Origin: Massilia sp. 9096
GTDB taxonomy: Bacteria; Pseudomonadota; Gammaproteobacteria; Burkholderiales; Burkholderiaceae_D
DNA: 64,000 nt
Assembly (NCBI RefSeq): GCF_000745265.1
Contig: NZ_JQNN01000001.1
Location: forward strand, 496,001-560,000
Direction: 5' to 3'
The notes below the pieces were generated by a model. It did not search any database. It was not told the DNA's origin and saw only the letters and a list, made by a program, of their open reading frames with translations. This document shows, piece by piece, positions 45,547 through 55,949 of the stretch. A program made the translations under genes and the position numbers. The stretch's first letter is position 1; each line of letters begins with the position of its first letter.

Positions 45547-46779
45547 TTATTGGCCGCGCTTGGCGCGCGCCTTGGCCGCGATCCGCATGCGCAGCGCGTT
45601 CAGCTTGATGAAGCCGCCCGCGTCCGCCTGGTTGTAGGCGCCGCCGTCTTCATCGAAGGTCGCGATGTTCATGTCGAACAGCGAATCGGTCTTCGAGTCG
45701 CGCGAGACCACGATCACGTTGCCCTTGTACAGCTTGACACGCACCCAGCCGTTGACGTTCTTCTGCGTGTGGTCGATCAGGGTCTGGAGCGCGACGCGCT
45801 CCGGGCTCCACCAGTAGCCGTTGTAGATCAGGCTGGCGTAGCGCGGCATCAGGTCGTCCTTCAGGTGCGCCACTTCGCGGTCCAGCGTGATCGATTCGAT
45901 CGCGCGGTGGGCGCGCAGCATGATGGTGCCGCCCGGGGTTTCGTAGCAGCCGCGCGACTTCATGCCGACGTAGCGGTTTTCCACCAGGTCGAGGCGGCCG
46001 ATGCCGTGCTTGCCGCCCACGCGGTTCAGCTCGGTCAGCACTTGCGCCGGGCTCATCTTGGTGCCGTTGAGGCCGACGATGTCGCCGCCCGCGAACTCGA
46101 TGTCGAGGTATTCCGGCTCGTTCGGCGCCTGTTCCGGCGACACGGTCCAGCGCCACATCGATTCCTCGGCTTCCGCGCTCGGGTTTTCCAGGTGGCGGCC
46201 TTCGAAGGAGATGTGCAGCAGGTTGGCGTCCATCGAGTACGGCGCGCCGCCGTTCTTGTGCTTCATGTCGATGTCGATGCCGGCGTCTTCCGCGTACTTC
46301 AGCAGCTTCTCGCGCGACAGCAGGTCCCACTCGCGCCACGGGGCGATGATCTTGACGTCGGGTTTGAGCGCGTAGGCGCCCAGCTCGAAGCGGACCTGGT
46401 CGTTGCCCTTGCCGGTCGCGCCGTGCGAGATGGCGTCGGCGCCGGTCTGGTTGGCGATCTCGATCAGGCGCTTGGCGATCAGCGGACGCGCGATCGAGGT
46501 GCCCAGCAGGTATTCGCCTTCGTACACGGTGTTGGCGCGGAACATCGGGAACACGAAGTCGCGCACGAACTCTTCGCGCACGTCGTCGATGTAGATGTTC
46601 TCAGGCTTGATGCCGAACTTGATGGCCTTGGCGCGCGCCGGTTCCAGCTCTTCGCCCTGGCCGAGGTCGGCGGTGAAGGTGACGATTTCGCAGTTGTAGT
46701 GATCCTGCAGCCATTTCAGGATGACCGAGGTGTCGAGGCCGCCGGAGTAGGCGAGGACTACTTTTTTAATGTCGCTCAT
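45547..46779 (-). CDS. argG: Argininosuccinate synthase
   Basis: Condenses citrulline and aspartate with ATP in arginine synthesis, cytoplasmic. 410 aa, the normal length. ATP-binding N-type PP-motif [16 protein letters not shown] at the N-terminus, [18 protein letters not shown], and [17 protein letters not shown] are diagnostic. Located 82 bases downstream of argF on the same strand; a strong terminator follows. Confidence 0.97.
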   Translation of the reverse strand: MSDIKKVVLAYSGGLDTSVILKWLQDHYNCEIVTFTADLGQGEELEPARAKAIKFGIKPENIYIDDVREEFVRDFVFPMFRANTVYEGEYLLGTSIARPLIAKRLIEIANQTGADAISHGATGKGNDQVRFELGAYALKPDVKIIAPWREWDLLSREKLLKYAEDAGIDIDMKHKNGGAPYSMDANLLHISFEGRHLENPSAEAEESMWRWTVSPEQAPNEPEYLDIEFAGGDIVGLNGTKMSPAQVLTELNRVGGKHGIGRLDLVENRYVGMKSRGCYETPGGTIMLRAHRAIESITLDREVAHLKDDLMPRYASLIYNGYWWSPERVALQTLIDHTQKNVNGWVRVKLYKGNVIVVSRDSKTDSLFDMNIATFDEDGGAYNQADAGGFIKLNALRMRIAAKARAKRGQ

Positions 46780-46861
46780 GGGGATTCCAATGAATGAGGA
46801 GGGGGTGATGGTCAGCCGGCCCGAAGGCCGACGATCAAGCTCAGGGTGGTGATGGTAATGC

Positions 46862-47794
46862 TTATTTATCTTCGATGCGGCCGAGCAGCAGGTATTCGAT
46901 CAGCGCCTTCTGCACGTGCAGGCGGTTCTCGGCCTCGTCCCAGACCACCGACTGCGGTCCGTCGATGACCTCGGCCGCGACTTCCTCGCCGCGGTGGGCC
47001 GGCAGGCAATGCATGAACAGCGCGTCCGGGCTGGCTTTCGCCATCTTCGGCGCGTCGACCATGAAGCCGTCGAAGGCTTTCAGGCGCTCGGCGTTTTCCT
47101 TTTCAAAACCCATGCTGGTCCAGACGTCGGTGTTGATCAGGTGCGCGCCGGCGCAGGCGTCCGAGGGGTTCTCGAAGAAGGTGTAGTTGCCGGTGGCGAC
47201 CAGCGCCGGGTCCATGTCGTAGCCCTTGGGCGTCGACACGTTCAGGTGGAAGCCGAATACTTCGGCCGCCTGCAGCCACGAGTACAGCATGTTGTTGGCG
47301 TCGCCGATCCAGGCCACCGTCTTGCCGGCGATCGGGCCGCGGTGCTCGTAGAAGGTGAAGATGTCGGCCAGCACCTGGCAGGGATGGTGCTCGTTGGTCA
47401 GGCCGTTGATCACCGGGACGCGCGAATGCGCCGCGAAACGCTCGATGATGTCGTGGCCGAAGGTGCGCACCATCAGGATGTCGCACATGCGGCTCATGAC
47501 CTGGCCGGCGTCCTCGACCGGCTCGCCGCGGCCGAGCTGGCTGTCGCGCGTGCTCAGGAAGATCGCGGCGCCGCCCAGCTGGTGCATGCCGGCTTCGAAA
47601 CTCAGGCGGGTGCGGGTCGAATTCTTGTCGAACACCATGACCAGCGTGCGGTCGACCAGCGGGTGGTAGATCTCGTAGTTCTTGAACTTGCGCTTGATGA
47701 TGGCGGCGCGTTCGATCAGGTACTCGAACTCGTCGCGGGTGAAGTCGGAGAACTGCAGGAAGTGTTTGATGTTCGTTGGATTCGTGCCAGCCAT
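46862..47794 (-). CDS. argF: Ornithine carbamoyltransferase
   Basis: Makes citrulline from ornithine and carbamoyl phosphate. 310 aa. Carbamoyl phosphate motif NSTRTRLSF, the HPCQ motif ([12 protein letters not shown]), and the ornithine-binding [12 protein letters not shown] are all present. Followed by argG, so two successive steps of arginine synthesis are encoded together. Substrate specificity for ornithine rather than acetylornithine is supported by [12 protein letters not shown]. Confidence 0.97.
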   Translation of the reverse strand: MAGTNPTNIKHFLQFSDFTRDEFEYLIERAAIIKRKFKNYEIYHPLVDRTLVMVFDKNSTRTRLSFEAGMHQLGGAAIFLSTRDSQLGRGEPVEDAGQVMSRMCDILMVRTFGHDIIERFAAHSRVPVINGLTNEHHPCQVLADIFTFYEHRGPIAGKTVAWIGDANNMLYSWLQAAEVFGFHLNVSTPKGYDMDPALVATGNYTFFENPSDACAGAHLINTDVWTSMGFEKENAERLKAFDGFMVDAPKMAKASPDALFMHCLPAHRGEEVAAEVIDGPQSVVWDEAENRLHVQKALIEYLLLGRIEDK

Positions 47795-47914
47795 GTTGTT
47801 TCGTGGGATGCGATGATCCCGTCTACCGTGGTTCGAAGCGATTGATTATAAGCGGTTTCGTTTGCCATTCGGTAAATTAAGTTCCGGCATGGCGGTTTTT
47901 TGGTCAGTACCCCC

Positions 47915-48856
47915 TCAGTACAATGTTTGCGCCGATTCGTGCAGCAGCTGCGCGTACAGCTCGTGGCGCAGCCTGGCGATCTTGCCCTCGGCGACCGCCT
48001 CGAGGATCGCGCATTGCGGCTCGGCTAGGTGGCGGCAGTTGTAGTACTTGCAGCCGCCAAGATACGGCTTGAAGTCGACGAAAGCGCGCTCCAGCATGCC
48101 TTCGCTCAGGTGGTACAGGCCGAATTCCTGGAAGCCCGGCGAGTCGATGATGTTGCCGCCGGCGGGCAGGCGGTACAGGCGCGTGAACGTGGTCGTGTGC
48201 TTGCCGGTGTCGAGCACTTCCGAGATCTCGCGCGTGGCGATGTCGGCGTCCGGCACCAGCAGATTGATCAGCGAGGACTTGCCCATGCCGGACTGGCCGA
48301 TGAAGATCGACGACTGGTCCTGCAGCAGCGGCTCGAGCACGGCGACCGCCTCTTCGGGGCGCGCCCTGGCCGAGACTTCGTGCAGCGGGTAGCCCATGCC
48401 GGTGTACAGGCTGGCACGCTCGCGCGCACGCGCCAGGCCCTCTTCGACGTCGACCTTGTTGAGGATCAGGTGGGCTTCGATGCCGGCCGCCTCGCACGCG
48501 ACCAGCGCGCGCGAGACCAGGTCGTCCGAGAAGCTCGGCTCGGTCGCGATCACGATGAACAGGCGCGTCAGGTTGGCCGCCAGCAGCTTGCTCTTGTACT
48601 GGTCGGAGCGGTACAGCAGCGTGCTGCGCTCGGCGATCTTTTCGATCACGGCCTGGTCGTTCGAGGTGCGCTGCAGGTGCACGACGTCGCCGACCGCGAC
48701 GTTGGTCTTCTTGCCGCGCGTGACGCATTGCAGGAACTCGGGGTGGCCGTCCGAGCCGACGTCGGCCAGGTAGTGGCGCCCGTGGGCGGCGACCACGGTG
48801 CCGGTCAGCGCGTCCTGTTGGTTCATCGGCCTGGTGGGTTTGTTCATTTTGCTCAT
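47915..48856 (-). CDS. rsgA: Small ribosomal subunit biogenesis GTPase RsgA
   Basis: 313-aa circularly permuted GTPase that acts in 30S subunit maturation. The order of motifs is permuted as required: NKVD (G4) before [12 protein letters not shown] (G1) and DSPGFQEF (G3). An N-terminal OB-fold and a C-terminal zinc motif [16 protein letters not shown] are present. The start at 48856 overlaps the stop of the pterin dehydratase gene by 4 bp (ATGA), so M48 peptidase, dehydratase and rsgA form one operon. Confidence 0.96.
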   Translation of the reverse strand: MSKMNKPTRPMNQQDALTGTVVAAHGRHYLADVGSDGHPEFLQCVTRGKKTNVAVGDVVHLQRTSNDQAVIEKIAERSTLLYRSDQYKSKLLAANLTRLFIVIATEPSFSDDLVSRALVACEAAGIEAHLILNKVDVEEGLARARERASLYTGMGYPLHEVSARARPEEAVAVLEPLLQDQSSIFIGQSGMGKSSLINLLVPDADIATREISEVLDTGKHTTTFTRLYRLPAGGNIIDSPGFQEFGLYHLSEGMLERAFVDFKPYLGGCKYYNCRHLAEPQCAILEAVAEGKIARLRHELYAQLLHESAQTLY

Positions 48857-49206
48857 GCGCCGGTCCGTCCCGCGTAGATCGCGTCGGCCCGGGCCGCGCA
48901 GATGAAGTCGTTCTCGGACAGGCGGTTGCCGGCCGAGTGCGTGGTCCAGCTGGCCGTACAGCGCCTGTAGCCGACTTGCAGGTCGGGATGGTGGTCTTCA
49001 CGGTGGACCATCCAGGCCAGCGCGTTCACGAAGGCGATGGTTTCCATGTAGTCGAGGAAGGCGAAGTCGCGCACCAGGCGCACGCCGGTGTCCGGCGCGG
49101 CCTCCATGCGCCAGCAGGGCACGGCCGGCAGCAGCGCTTCGACGGCCGCATCGTCCAGCGCCGCTGCGCCGTGGGTGGCGTGGCGGGCGAGGAGATCGGC
49201 GCTCAT
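48853..49206 (-). CDS. phhB: Pterin-4a-carbinolamine dehydratase
   Basis: 117-aa protein of the PCD/DCoH family, which recycles 4a-hydroxytetrahydrobiopterin for aromatic amino acid hydroxylases. Conserved central [26 protein letters not shown] and the closing [12 protein letters not shown] match the family active-site histidines. It begins [13 protein letters not shown] at 49206 and overlaps the end of the M48 peptidase (ATGA) and the start of rsgA (ATGA). No phenylalanine hydroxylase is visible nearby, so the physiological partner is elsewhere. Confidence 0.93.
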   Translation of the reverse strand: MSADLLARHATHGAAALDDAAVEALLPAVPCWRMEAAPDTGVRLVRDFAFLDYMETIAFVNALAWMVHREDHHPDLQVGYRRCTASWTTHSAGNRLSENDFICAARADAIYAGRTGA

Positions 49207-50468
49207 GCCGCCCCCGCCGTCTGCAGGTGGCGGATGCGCACCGAGGCCGGCGGATGCGAATCGTAGAAGGCCGAGTGGATCGGGTCCGGCGTCAGCGTCG
49301 AGGCGTTGTCCTCGTACATCTTGACCAGGGCCGAGACCAGGTCGCCGGCATCGGCGTGGCTGGCGGCGAAAGCGTCGGCTTCGAACTCGTGCTTGCGCGA
49401 GCTGATCGAGGACAGCGGCGCGAACGGGAAGGTGAACACCGGCAGCGCCAGCATGAACAGCAGCAGCGCCATCGCATCGTTGGCCTGGCCCAGGATCGGG
49501 TGCACGCCCAGGCCCTCGTAGAACCAGACCTGCTCCTTGAGCCAGCCGAGCAGCGCCAGGAAGGCCAGCGACAGCGCGAACATCACGACGATGCGCTTGA
49601 CGATGTGCTTGAGCTTGAAGTGGCCCAGCTCGTGCGCCAGCACGGCCTCGATCTCGGACGGTGCCAGGCGCTCGAGCAGGGTGTCGAAGAACACGATGCG
49701 CTTGTTGGCGCCGAAGCCGGAAAAGTAGGCGTTGCCGTGGCTCGAGCGCTTGCTGCCGTCCATCACGAACAGGCCCTTGGAGGCAAAGCCGACGCGCGCC
49801 ATCAAGCCTTCGATGCGGGCCTTGAGGCTGTCGTCGGACAGCGGCGTGAACTTGTTGAACATCGGCGCGATGACGCTCGGGTAGAGCACCATCGCCAGCA
49901 GCTGGAAGCCGCACCAGACCGCCCAGGTGTAGAGCCACCACAGGCTGCCGGCCTTGTCCATGAGCGTCAGCACGAGCCACAGCAGCGGCAGGCCGATCAC
50001 GGCGCCCAGCAGCGTGCCCTTGACCATGTCGGCCAGCCACAGCCCCACGGTCATCTTGTTGAAGCCGAAGCGTTGTTCCAGCACGAACTGGAACCAGTAG
50101 CCGAACGGCAGGTCGAGCATCCCGGCGACGACGGTGTACGCGACCACCAGCCCGATCTGGTGCATCATGCCGGGTCCCAGCAGGTGCAGGATCGTGTTCG
50201 AGAGGGCCTGCAGGCCGCCCAGCAGCGTGAAGCCGATCAGTACCGCGCTGCTCCACAGCGTATGGATCAGGGCGTAGCGCGTCCTGGCGACGGTGTAGTC
50301 GGCGGCTTTGCGGTGGGCGTCGAGCGGGATCCTGGCGGCGAATTCGGCCGGCACGCGGTCACGGTGCGCCAGCACGTGGCGGATGTGGCGGCGCGCCAGC
50401 CAGTAGCGCAGCGCCAGCGTCAGCAAGAAAAAAACGACGAACAAAACCGAAAACGCGGATGAAAGCAT
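49203..50468 (-). CDS. M48 family membrane peptidase (Ste24/CAAX-protease-like)
   Basis: 421-aa integral-membrane zinc peptidase with several TM helices. Zinc motif HELGH in EAVLAHELGHFKLKH and a third ligand Glu in EFEADAFAASHADAGDLVSAL; N-terminal region resembles the Ste24p transmembrane bundle, including DLPFGYWFQFVLEQRFGFNKMT. Possible role in membrane-protein or peptide quality control. The ATG at 50468 is favoured over an upstream in-frame ATG at 50510. Divergent from orn with 56 bases between. Confidence 0.92.
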   Translation of the reverse strand: MLSSAFSVLFVVFFLLTLALRYWLARRHIRHVLAHRDRVPAEFAARIPLDAHRKAADYTVARTRYALIHTLWSSAVLIGFTLLGGLQALSNTILHLLGPGMMHQIGLVVAYTVVAGMLDLPFGYWFQFVLEQRFGFNKMTVGLWLADMVKGTLLGAVIGLPLLWLVLTLMDKAGSLWWLYTWAVWCGFQLLAMVLYPSVIAPMFNKFTPLSDDSLKARIEGLMARVGFASKGLFVMDGSKRSSHGNAYFSGFGANKRIVFFDTLLERLAPSEIEAVLAHELGHFKLKHIVKRIVVMFALSLAFLALLGWLKEQVWFYEGLGVHPILGQANDAMALLLFMLALPVFTFPFAPLSSISSRKHEFEADAFAASHADAGDLVSALVKMYEDNASTLTPDPIHSAFYDSHPPASVRIRHLQTAGAA

Positions 50469-50524
50469 TCTGTGCCTGTGAGAAAATGCAGGATTGGCAA
50501 AGCCGAGCAACGTAAAGAGAGATT

Positions 50525-51118
50525 ATGTCACAAGCTAACGAAACCCAAGCGCAGGGCGCAAGCACTGCGACGCCGCGTCCGAACGACTTCAACCTGGTCT
50601 GGATCGACATGGAAATGACCGGCCTCGATCCGGACAACGACCGCATCATCGAAGTCGCGGCCGTGGTCACCGACCCTGACCTGAACGTGCTGGCCGAAGG
50701 CCCGGTGTTCGCGATCCACCAGAGCGACGAGACGCTCGACAAGATGGATGCCTGGAACAAGGGCACGCACGGCCGTTCGGGCCTGATCGACCGCGTCAAG
50801 GCATCGACCGTGACCGAAGAGCAGGCCGCCGAGCAGCTGATCGCCTTCTTGAAGCAGTGGGTCCCGGCCGGCAAGTCGCCGATGTGCGGCAACTCGATCT
50901 GCCAGGACCGCCGCTTCATGGCGCGCGGCATGCCGAAGCTGGAAGAGTTCTTCCACTACCGTAACCTGGACGTGTCGACCCTGAAGGAATTGTGCCGCCG
51001 CTGGAAGCCGGAACTGGCCTCGGGCTTCAAGAAGCACCAGAAGCACACGGCGCTGGCCGACATCATCGAGTCGATCGAAGAGCTCAAGTACTACCGCGAG
51101 CACTTCATCAAACTGTAA
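50525..51118 (+). CDS. orn: Oligoribonuclease
   Basis: 197-aa DEDDh 3'-5' exonuclease that degrades di- to pentanucleotide RNA, including pGpG from cyclic-di-GMP breakdown. Catalytic residues are visible in [26 protein letters not shown] and [16 protein letters not shown]. An AAGAGA ribosome-binding site precedes the ATG. It supports c-di-GMP turnover in the same cell as the Wsp system. Confidence 0.97.
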   Translation: MSQANETQAQGASTATPRPNDFNLVWIDMEMTGLDPDNDRIIEVAAVVTDPDLNVLAEGPVFAIHQSDETLDKMDAWNKGTHGRSGLIDRVKASTVTEEQAAEQLIAFLKQWVPAGKSPMCGNSICQDRRFMARGMPKLEEFFHYRNLDVSTLKELCRRWKPELASGFKKHQKHTALADIIESIEELKYYREHFIKL

Positions 51119-51191
51119 GCGCACGTCGGGGGCGCGCTTGTAATAGTTGTAAAACGCACACTTGTCACATTAGTGTGCGAAAATCCCCGCC

Positions 51192-53672
51192 ATGGTTGAC
51201 ATTTTGCGCATGACCGCCGGCGGCGGCGACACCGAGACCAGGCGGCTCCTGCGCGAACGCGACTGGAGCACGTCCCCGCTCGGCCCGCCCCAGTCCTGGC
51301 CGCCCGAGCTGGCCACCGCCGTATCTATGGTGCTCAGCTCGACCTTTCCGATGTTCGTCGCCTGGGGGCCGGAACTCGCCTTCCTGTACAACGACGCCTA
51401 CGCCGTCGTGCTGGGCAACAAGCACCCGGCCGCCTTCGGCGAACGCTTCCAGCAGATCTGGCACGAGATCTGGGCCGACATCGTGCCGATCGTCGACCGG
51501 GCGCTGTCCAACAAGTCGGCGTATTTCGAGAACCTGCCGCTCACGATGGAGCGCAAGGGCTATCCCGAACAGACCTATTTCACGTTCTCGTATTCGCCGC
51601 TGCACGACGGCCAGGGCCGGGTAATGGGCATGTACTGCACCTGCATCGAGACGACCGAGCGCGTCCAGTCCGAGCGCCGCGCCGCCTTCGAGCTGTCGCT
51701 GACCGATGCGCTGCGCCAGATCCGTTCGGCCGAGGAGCAGATCGCCACCGCCTGCGCCTTGCTGGGCGAGGAACTGGGCGTCGAGCGCGTCATGTACGGC
51801 GAGGTCGACGACACCCGCAACACCTTCTTCGTACCGCGCGACTGGAACCGGCACGGCCCGTCCCGGCTGGTGGGCAGCACCTTCCCCATCGACGCGTTCG
51901 GCCCCGAGATCGCGGCCGCCGGCCGCTCCGGGCAGATCATCGCGATCAACGACGTCCGGACCGACCCGCGCAGCGCCGCCGCCCACCACGCTTACCTGCA
52001 GTTCATGGGCGTCGAGTCCAGCCTGCTGGTGCCGCTGGTGCGCAACGGCCGCCTGCTGGCCTTCCTGGGCCTGGGGCAGGCGCGGCCGCACCACTGGGGC
52101 GAGGCCGAGATCGAGCTCGCGCGCGGCGTGGCCGGACGCATCTGGAACACGGTCGACCTGGCGCGCATCCAGGCCGCGCTCGACGCCGAACGCGACCGCA
52201 GCCAGCTGATCCTCGATTCGATCGCCGAAGGCTTCCTGCTGATCGCGCCCGACTGGACCGTCCTGCAGATCAACCGCGCCGGCGAGCGCCTGGCAAACCG
52301 CCGCGCCGACCAGGTGCTCGGGCGCCAGCATTGGGCGGTCTGGCCGGAGAACCAGGACAGCGAAACCGGGCGCATGTTCGAGCGCGTCATGCGCACGCGC
52401 GAGCCCGGCATCACCCAGCTGCATCACGTGGGCGACGGCGGCAGCGGCAACTGGTTCGAAGTGCGCGCCTATCCGACCCGCGACGGCGGCATGGTCTCGG
52501 TGTTCCGCGACATCTCGGCGCGCAAGCGCGTCGAGGAGCAATTGCAGGAAGCCGACCGCCGCAAGGACGAATTCCTGGCGATGCTGGCGCACGAGCTGAG
52601 GAACCCGCTGGCGCCGATCAGCGCCGCCGCCGACCTGCTCAAGATCGGCCGCCTCGACGAGACACGCCTGCGCCAGAGCAGCGCCATCATCGCGCGCCAG
52701 GTGCGCCACATGACCAGCCTGGTCGACGACCTGCTCGACGTCTCGCGCGTCACGCGCGGGCTGGTGACGCTGGCGCGCGCGCCGGTGTCGGCCCGCACCA
52801 TCGTCGAGGAGGCGATCGAGCAGGTGCGGCCGATGTTCGACGCCCGGCGCCAGCAGCTGCAGGTCGACCTGCGTGACCCGGAGGCCACCGTACCGGGCGA
52901 CAAGGCGCGCCTGGTGCAGGTGCTGTCCAACCTGCTCAACAACGCCGCCAAGTACACGCCCGAGGAGCGCCGCATCGAGGTCGAGGCGCGCGCCGACGAC
53001 GACCGCCTGGTGCTGGCGGTGCGCGACCAGGGCATCGGCATGGAGCCGGCCCTCACCGGGCAGGTGTTCGACCTGTTCACCCAGGCGACGCGCTCGGCCG
53101 ATCGCGCCCAGGGCGGGCTCGGTCTCGGGCTGGCGCTGGTCAAGCACCTGGTCGAGCTGCACGGCGGGGGCGTCGCGTGTTCCAGCCCGGGACTGGGGCA
53201 GGGCAGTACATTCGTTGTGATGCTGCCGCTGATGCAGCCGGCGCCGGGCCAGGCCCAGCGCGAGCTCGATGCGGCGCCGCAGGCGGCGGGTGCGCGGGCG
53301 CTGCGCCTGCTGGTGGTGGACGACAACGTCGATGCCGCCGCGACCCTCGGCATGCTGCTCGAGGCATGCGGCCACGAGGTCGCGGTGGAGCACGAGTCGC
53401 CGCGCGCGCTCGAGCGGGCGCGCAGCCTGCGCCCGGACGCGGCGCTGCTCGACATCGGTCTGCCGGAGATGGATGGGAACGAACTGGCGCGCCGTCTGCG
53501 CCTCGACCCGGCCACGAGCGCGATCGTGCTGATCGCCGTGACCGGCTATGGCCAGGAACAGGACCGCCGCAACGCACTCGAGGCCGGCTTCGACCATCAC
53601 CTGGTCAAGCCGGTCGACCTGGACCGGCTGGCGGGACTGCTGGCCGAGGTTCAGGAACGCCGCGGCGTCTGA
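51192..53672 (+). CDS. Hybrid sensor histidine kinase (PAS-GAF-PAS-HisKA-HATPase-REC)
   Basis: 826-aa cytoplasmic hybrid kinase. A first PAS-like domain (about 25-160, ATAVSMVLSSTFPMFVAWGPE), a GAF domain (about 175-330), a second PAS (about 335-455), HisKA with LAMLAHELRNPLAP, HATPase with NLLNNAAKYTPEE and GGLGLGLALVKHLVELHGG, and a C-terminal receiver with VVDDNVDAA and LLDIGLPEMDG. The HisKA-HATPase-REC core is closely similar to that of the hybrid kinase at 42529-44556, including the segment EADRRKDEFLAMLAH shared exactly. It follows orn after 73 bases. Signal and target unknown. Confidence 0.9.
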   Translation: MVDILRMTAGGGDTETRRLLRERDWSTSPLGPPQSWPPELATAVSMVLSSTFPMFVAWGPELAFLYNDAYAVVLGNKHPAAFGERFQQIWHEIWADIVPIVDRALSNKSAYFENLPLTMERKGYPEQTYFTFSYSPLHDGQGRVMGMYCTCIETTERVQSERRAAFELSLTDALRQIRSAEEQIATACALLGEELGVERVMYGEVDDTRNTFFVPRDWNRHGPSRLVGSTFPIDAFGPEIAAAGRSGQIIAINDVRTDPRSAAAHHAYLQFMGVESSLLVPLVRNGRLLAFLGLGQARPHHWGEAEIELARGVAGRIWNTVDLARIQAALDAERDRSQLILDSIAEGFLLIAPDWTVLQINRAGERLANRRADQVLGRQHWAVWPENQDSETGRMFERVMRTREPGITQLHHVGDGGSGNWFEVRAYPTRDGGMVSVFRDISARKRVEEQLQEADRRKDEFLAMLAHELRNPLAPISAAADLLKIGRLDETRLRQSSAIIARQVRHMTSLVDDLLDVSRVTRGLVTLARAPVSARTIVEEAIEQVRPMFDARRQQLQVDLRDPEATVPGDKARLVQVLSNLLNNAAKYTPEERRIEVEARADDDRLVLAVRDQGIGMEPALTGQVFDLFTQATRSADRAQGGLGLGLALVKHLVELHGGGVACSSPGLGQGSTFVVMLPLMQPAPGQAQRELDAAPQAAGARALRLLVVDDNVDAAATLGMLLEACGHEVAVEHESPRALERARSLRPDAALLDIGLPEMDGNELARRLRLDPATSAIVLIAVTGYGQEQDRRNALEAGFDHHLVKPVDLDRLAGLLAEVQERRGV

Positions 53673-53682
53673 TGCTGCCGGG

Positions 53683-54648
53683 TCAGCGCATCCGGGTGTA
53701 ATTCACCGGAATCCAGCGATACGCCTTGCCCTGGGCGACGATGTGGCCCAGGCCCGGGAACTGCAGGTGGGCGCCGGCCACCAGGGTGCCGTTCTTGGCG
53801 GCGTCGTCGAACACCTTCTTGCGCGAGGCGAAAGCGGCCTTGTCGTCGCTGTCGAAGCCGATGGTCACGGTCGGGTTGTCGAACTGGACCGAAGCCACGT
53901 GGATCAGGTCGCCCATCAGCACCAGCTTCTGGCCGTGGCTTTCGACCACGTAGCTGGTGTGGCCCGGGGTGTGGCCGTGGGTGGCGATGGCCGAGATGCC
54001 CGGCACCAGCGCGCCATCGCCTTCGATCGCCTTGAACTTGCCGGCCTGGACGTAGGGGTTCAGCGCCGTCATCGCGCCCTGGAAGAAGCCTTTCTTGTCG
54101 GCAGGCGCCTTGTCCATGTTGGCCTGGCTCAGCCAGAAGTCGGCGTCGCCCTTGCCGGCGCGCACTAACGCGTTCGGGAACACGCGCTGGCCGTTGCTGA
54201 CCAGGCCGCCGACGTGGTCGCCGTGCATGTGGGTGATGTAGATCTCGTCGATCTGCTCGGGCTGGTAGCCGGCCGCTTTCAGGTTGTTGACGAACTTGCC
54301 CAGGGTCGGGCCGAACAGGGCGCCGGCGCCGGTGTCGATCAACACCAGCTTGCTGCCGGTGTTGACCAGGTAGGCGTTGTCCGAAGTCTCGAGCGGCGCT
54401 TTCAGGAAGTTCTTCGACAGGATGGTGCGGGTGGTGTCGGCGTTTTCGTGCAGCAGCTGGTCGACCGGCAGGTCGACGGTGCCGTCGTTGATCGGGGTGA
54501 CTTCGAAGTCGCCGACCATCAGGCGGAAGTAGCCCGGGGCCGGGCTCTTGACCATCGGTGCGGCCGCTTGCACGGCGGGGACGGCGGCGAAGGCGGCAGC
54601 CAGGCCGGTGACGGCGGCGGCCAGCAGGGTGCGCTGGAATTTGTTCAT
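53683..54648 (-). CDS. Exported MBL-fold metallohydrolase
   Basis: 321-aa protein with a signal peptide (about 1-29, ending AVPAVQAA). Metal-binding motif ITHMHGDHVGG, further His residues in GHTPGHTSYVV and Asp in LMGDLIHVAS. The general layout resembles AHL-lactonase-like or AttM/PhnP-type hydrolases; the substrate is uncertain. It is convergent with the hybrid kinase upstream and lies 10 bases from it. The ATG at 54648 gives the proper signal peptide; an upstream extension is not supported. Confidence 0.88.
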   Translation of the reverse strand: MNKFQRTLLAAAVTGLAAAFAAVPAVQAAAPMVKSPAPGYFRLMVGDFEVTPINDGTVDLPVDQLLHENADTTRTILSKNFLKAPLETSDNAYLVNTGSKLVLIDTGAGALFGPTLGKFVNNLKAAGYQPEQIDEIYITHMHGDHVGGLVSNGQRVFPNALVRAGKGDADFWLSQANMDKAPADKKGFFQGAMTALNPYVQAGKFKAIEGDGALVPGISAIATHGHTPGHTSYVVESHGQKLVLMGDLIHVASVQFDNPTVTIGFDSDDKAAFASRKKVFDDAAKNGTLVAGAHLQFPGLGHIVAQGKAYRWIPVNYTRMR

Positions 54649-54766
54649 GTTGTTATCCTCGACAGGGTGAAGTGAGCGCAGCGGTCGACCTGTGCGCGAC
54701 TTTCTTATCGTACATGAACATCCGGCATCTTGCAGATAGGCAGCATATTTGCAACGCCCGGCTTGC

Positions 54767-55921
54767 TCAGGCGCGCCCGCGTGCGCGTGCGCCGCGCAGG
54801 GCGGTGCGCTCGTGCTCCTCGGCATGCAGGCCGGCGGTTGCCTGGATCAGGTCGCTGCGGCTGACCAGGCCCAGCAGTCTGGGCGCTGTGGGGTCGGCCA
54901 CCACCGGCAGGCGCTCCAGCTTGTGCACCGCCAGGCGGGCGGCGACTGCGCGGCAGGTTTCGCCGGGCAGGGCGACCAGGGGCGGATTGAGGCCAACCAG
55001 ATCGCGGATGCGGGCATCGGGCGCCAAGCGCGCCAGGGCATGTTCGAGCGACCCCCGGTCGACCATGCCGGCCACCAGGCCGTCGCGCAGCACCGGGAAG
55101 GCGCGGTGGCGCTGGCCGGGGCCGAAATGCGAGGCCAGCACCTGGGCGGCCGTCGCGTCGGCGTCGACCCACTCGACGTCCGTCGTCATCACCTCGGCCA
55201 CGGCGTGGCGCTCGAGCGGATCGATGCCGTATTCGCGATAGATGTGGCGGCCGCGCCGGGCGATCTTTTCGGTCAGGATCGAGCGGCCCATGCTCAAGAC
55301 GGTGAAGCCATAGGCGCCGGCGCAGGCCGCCAGCAGCGGCAGCAGGGCATTGCCGTCGTGCGTGACTTCGAACGCGAACACCGCCGCCATCACCGGCGCG
55401 TTCATCATGCCGGCCACGGCGCCCGCCACCAGCAGCGTCTTGCGCTCGCCGCCGGTCAGGCGGACATGCTGGGCGACCAGCGAGCCGATCGCGCCGCTGG
55501 TCATGATGATCGGCCCTTCGGCGCCGAACGGGCCGCCGCTGCCGATCGCGATGCCCGAGGCGAGCGGTTTCAGGAGCGCGACCTTGGGCGACATCGCACT
55601 GTTCTTGAACAGGATCGCCTCGATCGCTTCCGGGATGCCGTGGCCGCGGATCTGCTCGGTGCCGAAGCGCGCGATCAGGCCGATGAGCAGGCCGCCGATG
55701 GCCGGCACCAGGATGACCCAGGCGCCGAGTCGGTTGTCGGCCGGCGAGAGTTCGGCCAGCGAGAACCGTCCGTAGAAGAACAGGTCGGTGAAGAAGCGGA
55801 TCAGGAGCAGCAGCACGCGCGCGGCGAGCGTGCTGAAGGCGCCGATCACGGCGGCGAGGGCGGCGATGCGCAGCAGCCGGAGGTCGCCGGAAAAATCGCG
55901 GCGCGGAAGCGAAGCTTGCAT
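54767..55921 (-). CDS. ClC-family chloride channel protein with CBS domains, internally shortened
   Basis: 384 aa. Residues 1-170 contain the N-terminal ClC helices with IRGHGIPEAIEAILF (the GxGIP-type motif) and GSGGPFGAEGPIIM (GxEGP motif). At about 171-173 the sequence joins MNAPVMAAVFAFEVTHDGNALLPLL, which in full-length relatives lies near the end of the membrane domain, then SILTEKIARRGRHIYREYG and two CBS domains (about 235-375). Compared with related proteins of about 580 aa, roughly 190-200 residues of the membrane domain (second-half helices) are missing while the frame stays open. It probably cannot form a normal channel. Located 28 bases after a MarR regulator on the same strand. 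Confidence 0.85.
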   Translation of the reverse strand: MQASLPRRDFSGDLRLLRIAALAAVIGAFSTLAARVLLLLIRFFTDLFFYGRFSLAELSPADNRLGAWVILVPAIGGLLIGLIARFGTEQIRGHGIPEAIEAILFKNSAMSPKVALLKPLASGIAIGSGGPFGAEGPIIMTSGAIGSLVAQHVRLTGGERKTLLVAGAVAGMMNAPVMAAVFAFEVTHDGNALLPLLAACAGAYGFTVLSMGRSILTEKIARRGRHIYREYGIDPLERHAVAEVMTTDVEWVDADATAAQVLASHFGPGQRHRAFPVLRDGLVAGMVDRGSLEHALARLAPDARIRDLVGLNPPLVALPGETCRAVAARLAVHKLERLPVVADPTAPRLLGLVSRSDLIQATAGLHAEEHERTALRGARARGRA

Positions 55922-55949
55922 GATGGATTCCTGGAAGATGCAGGGAAGC

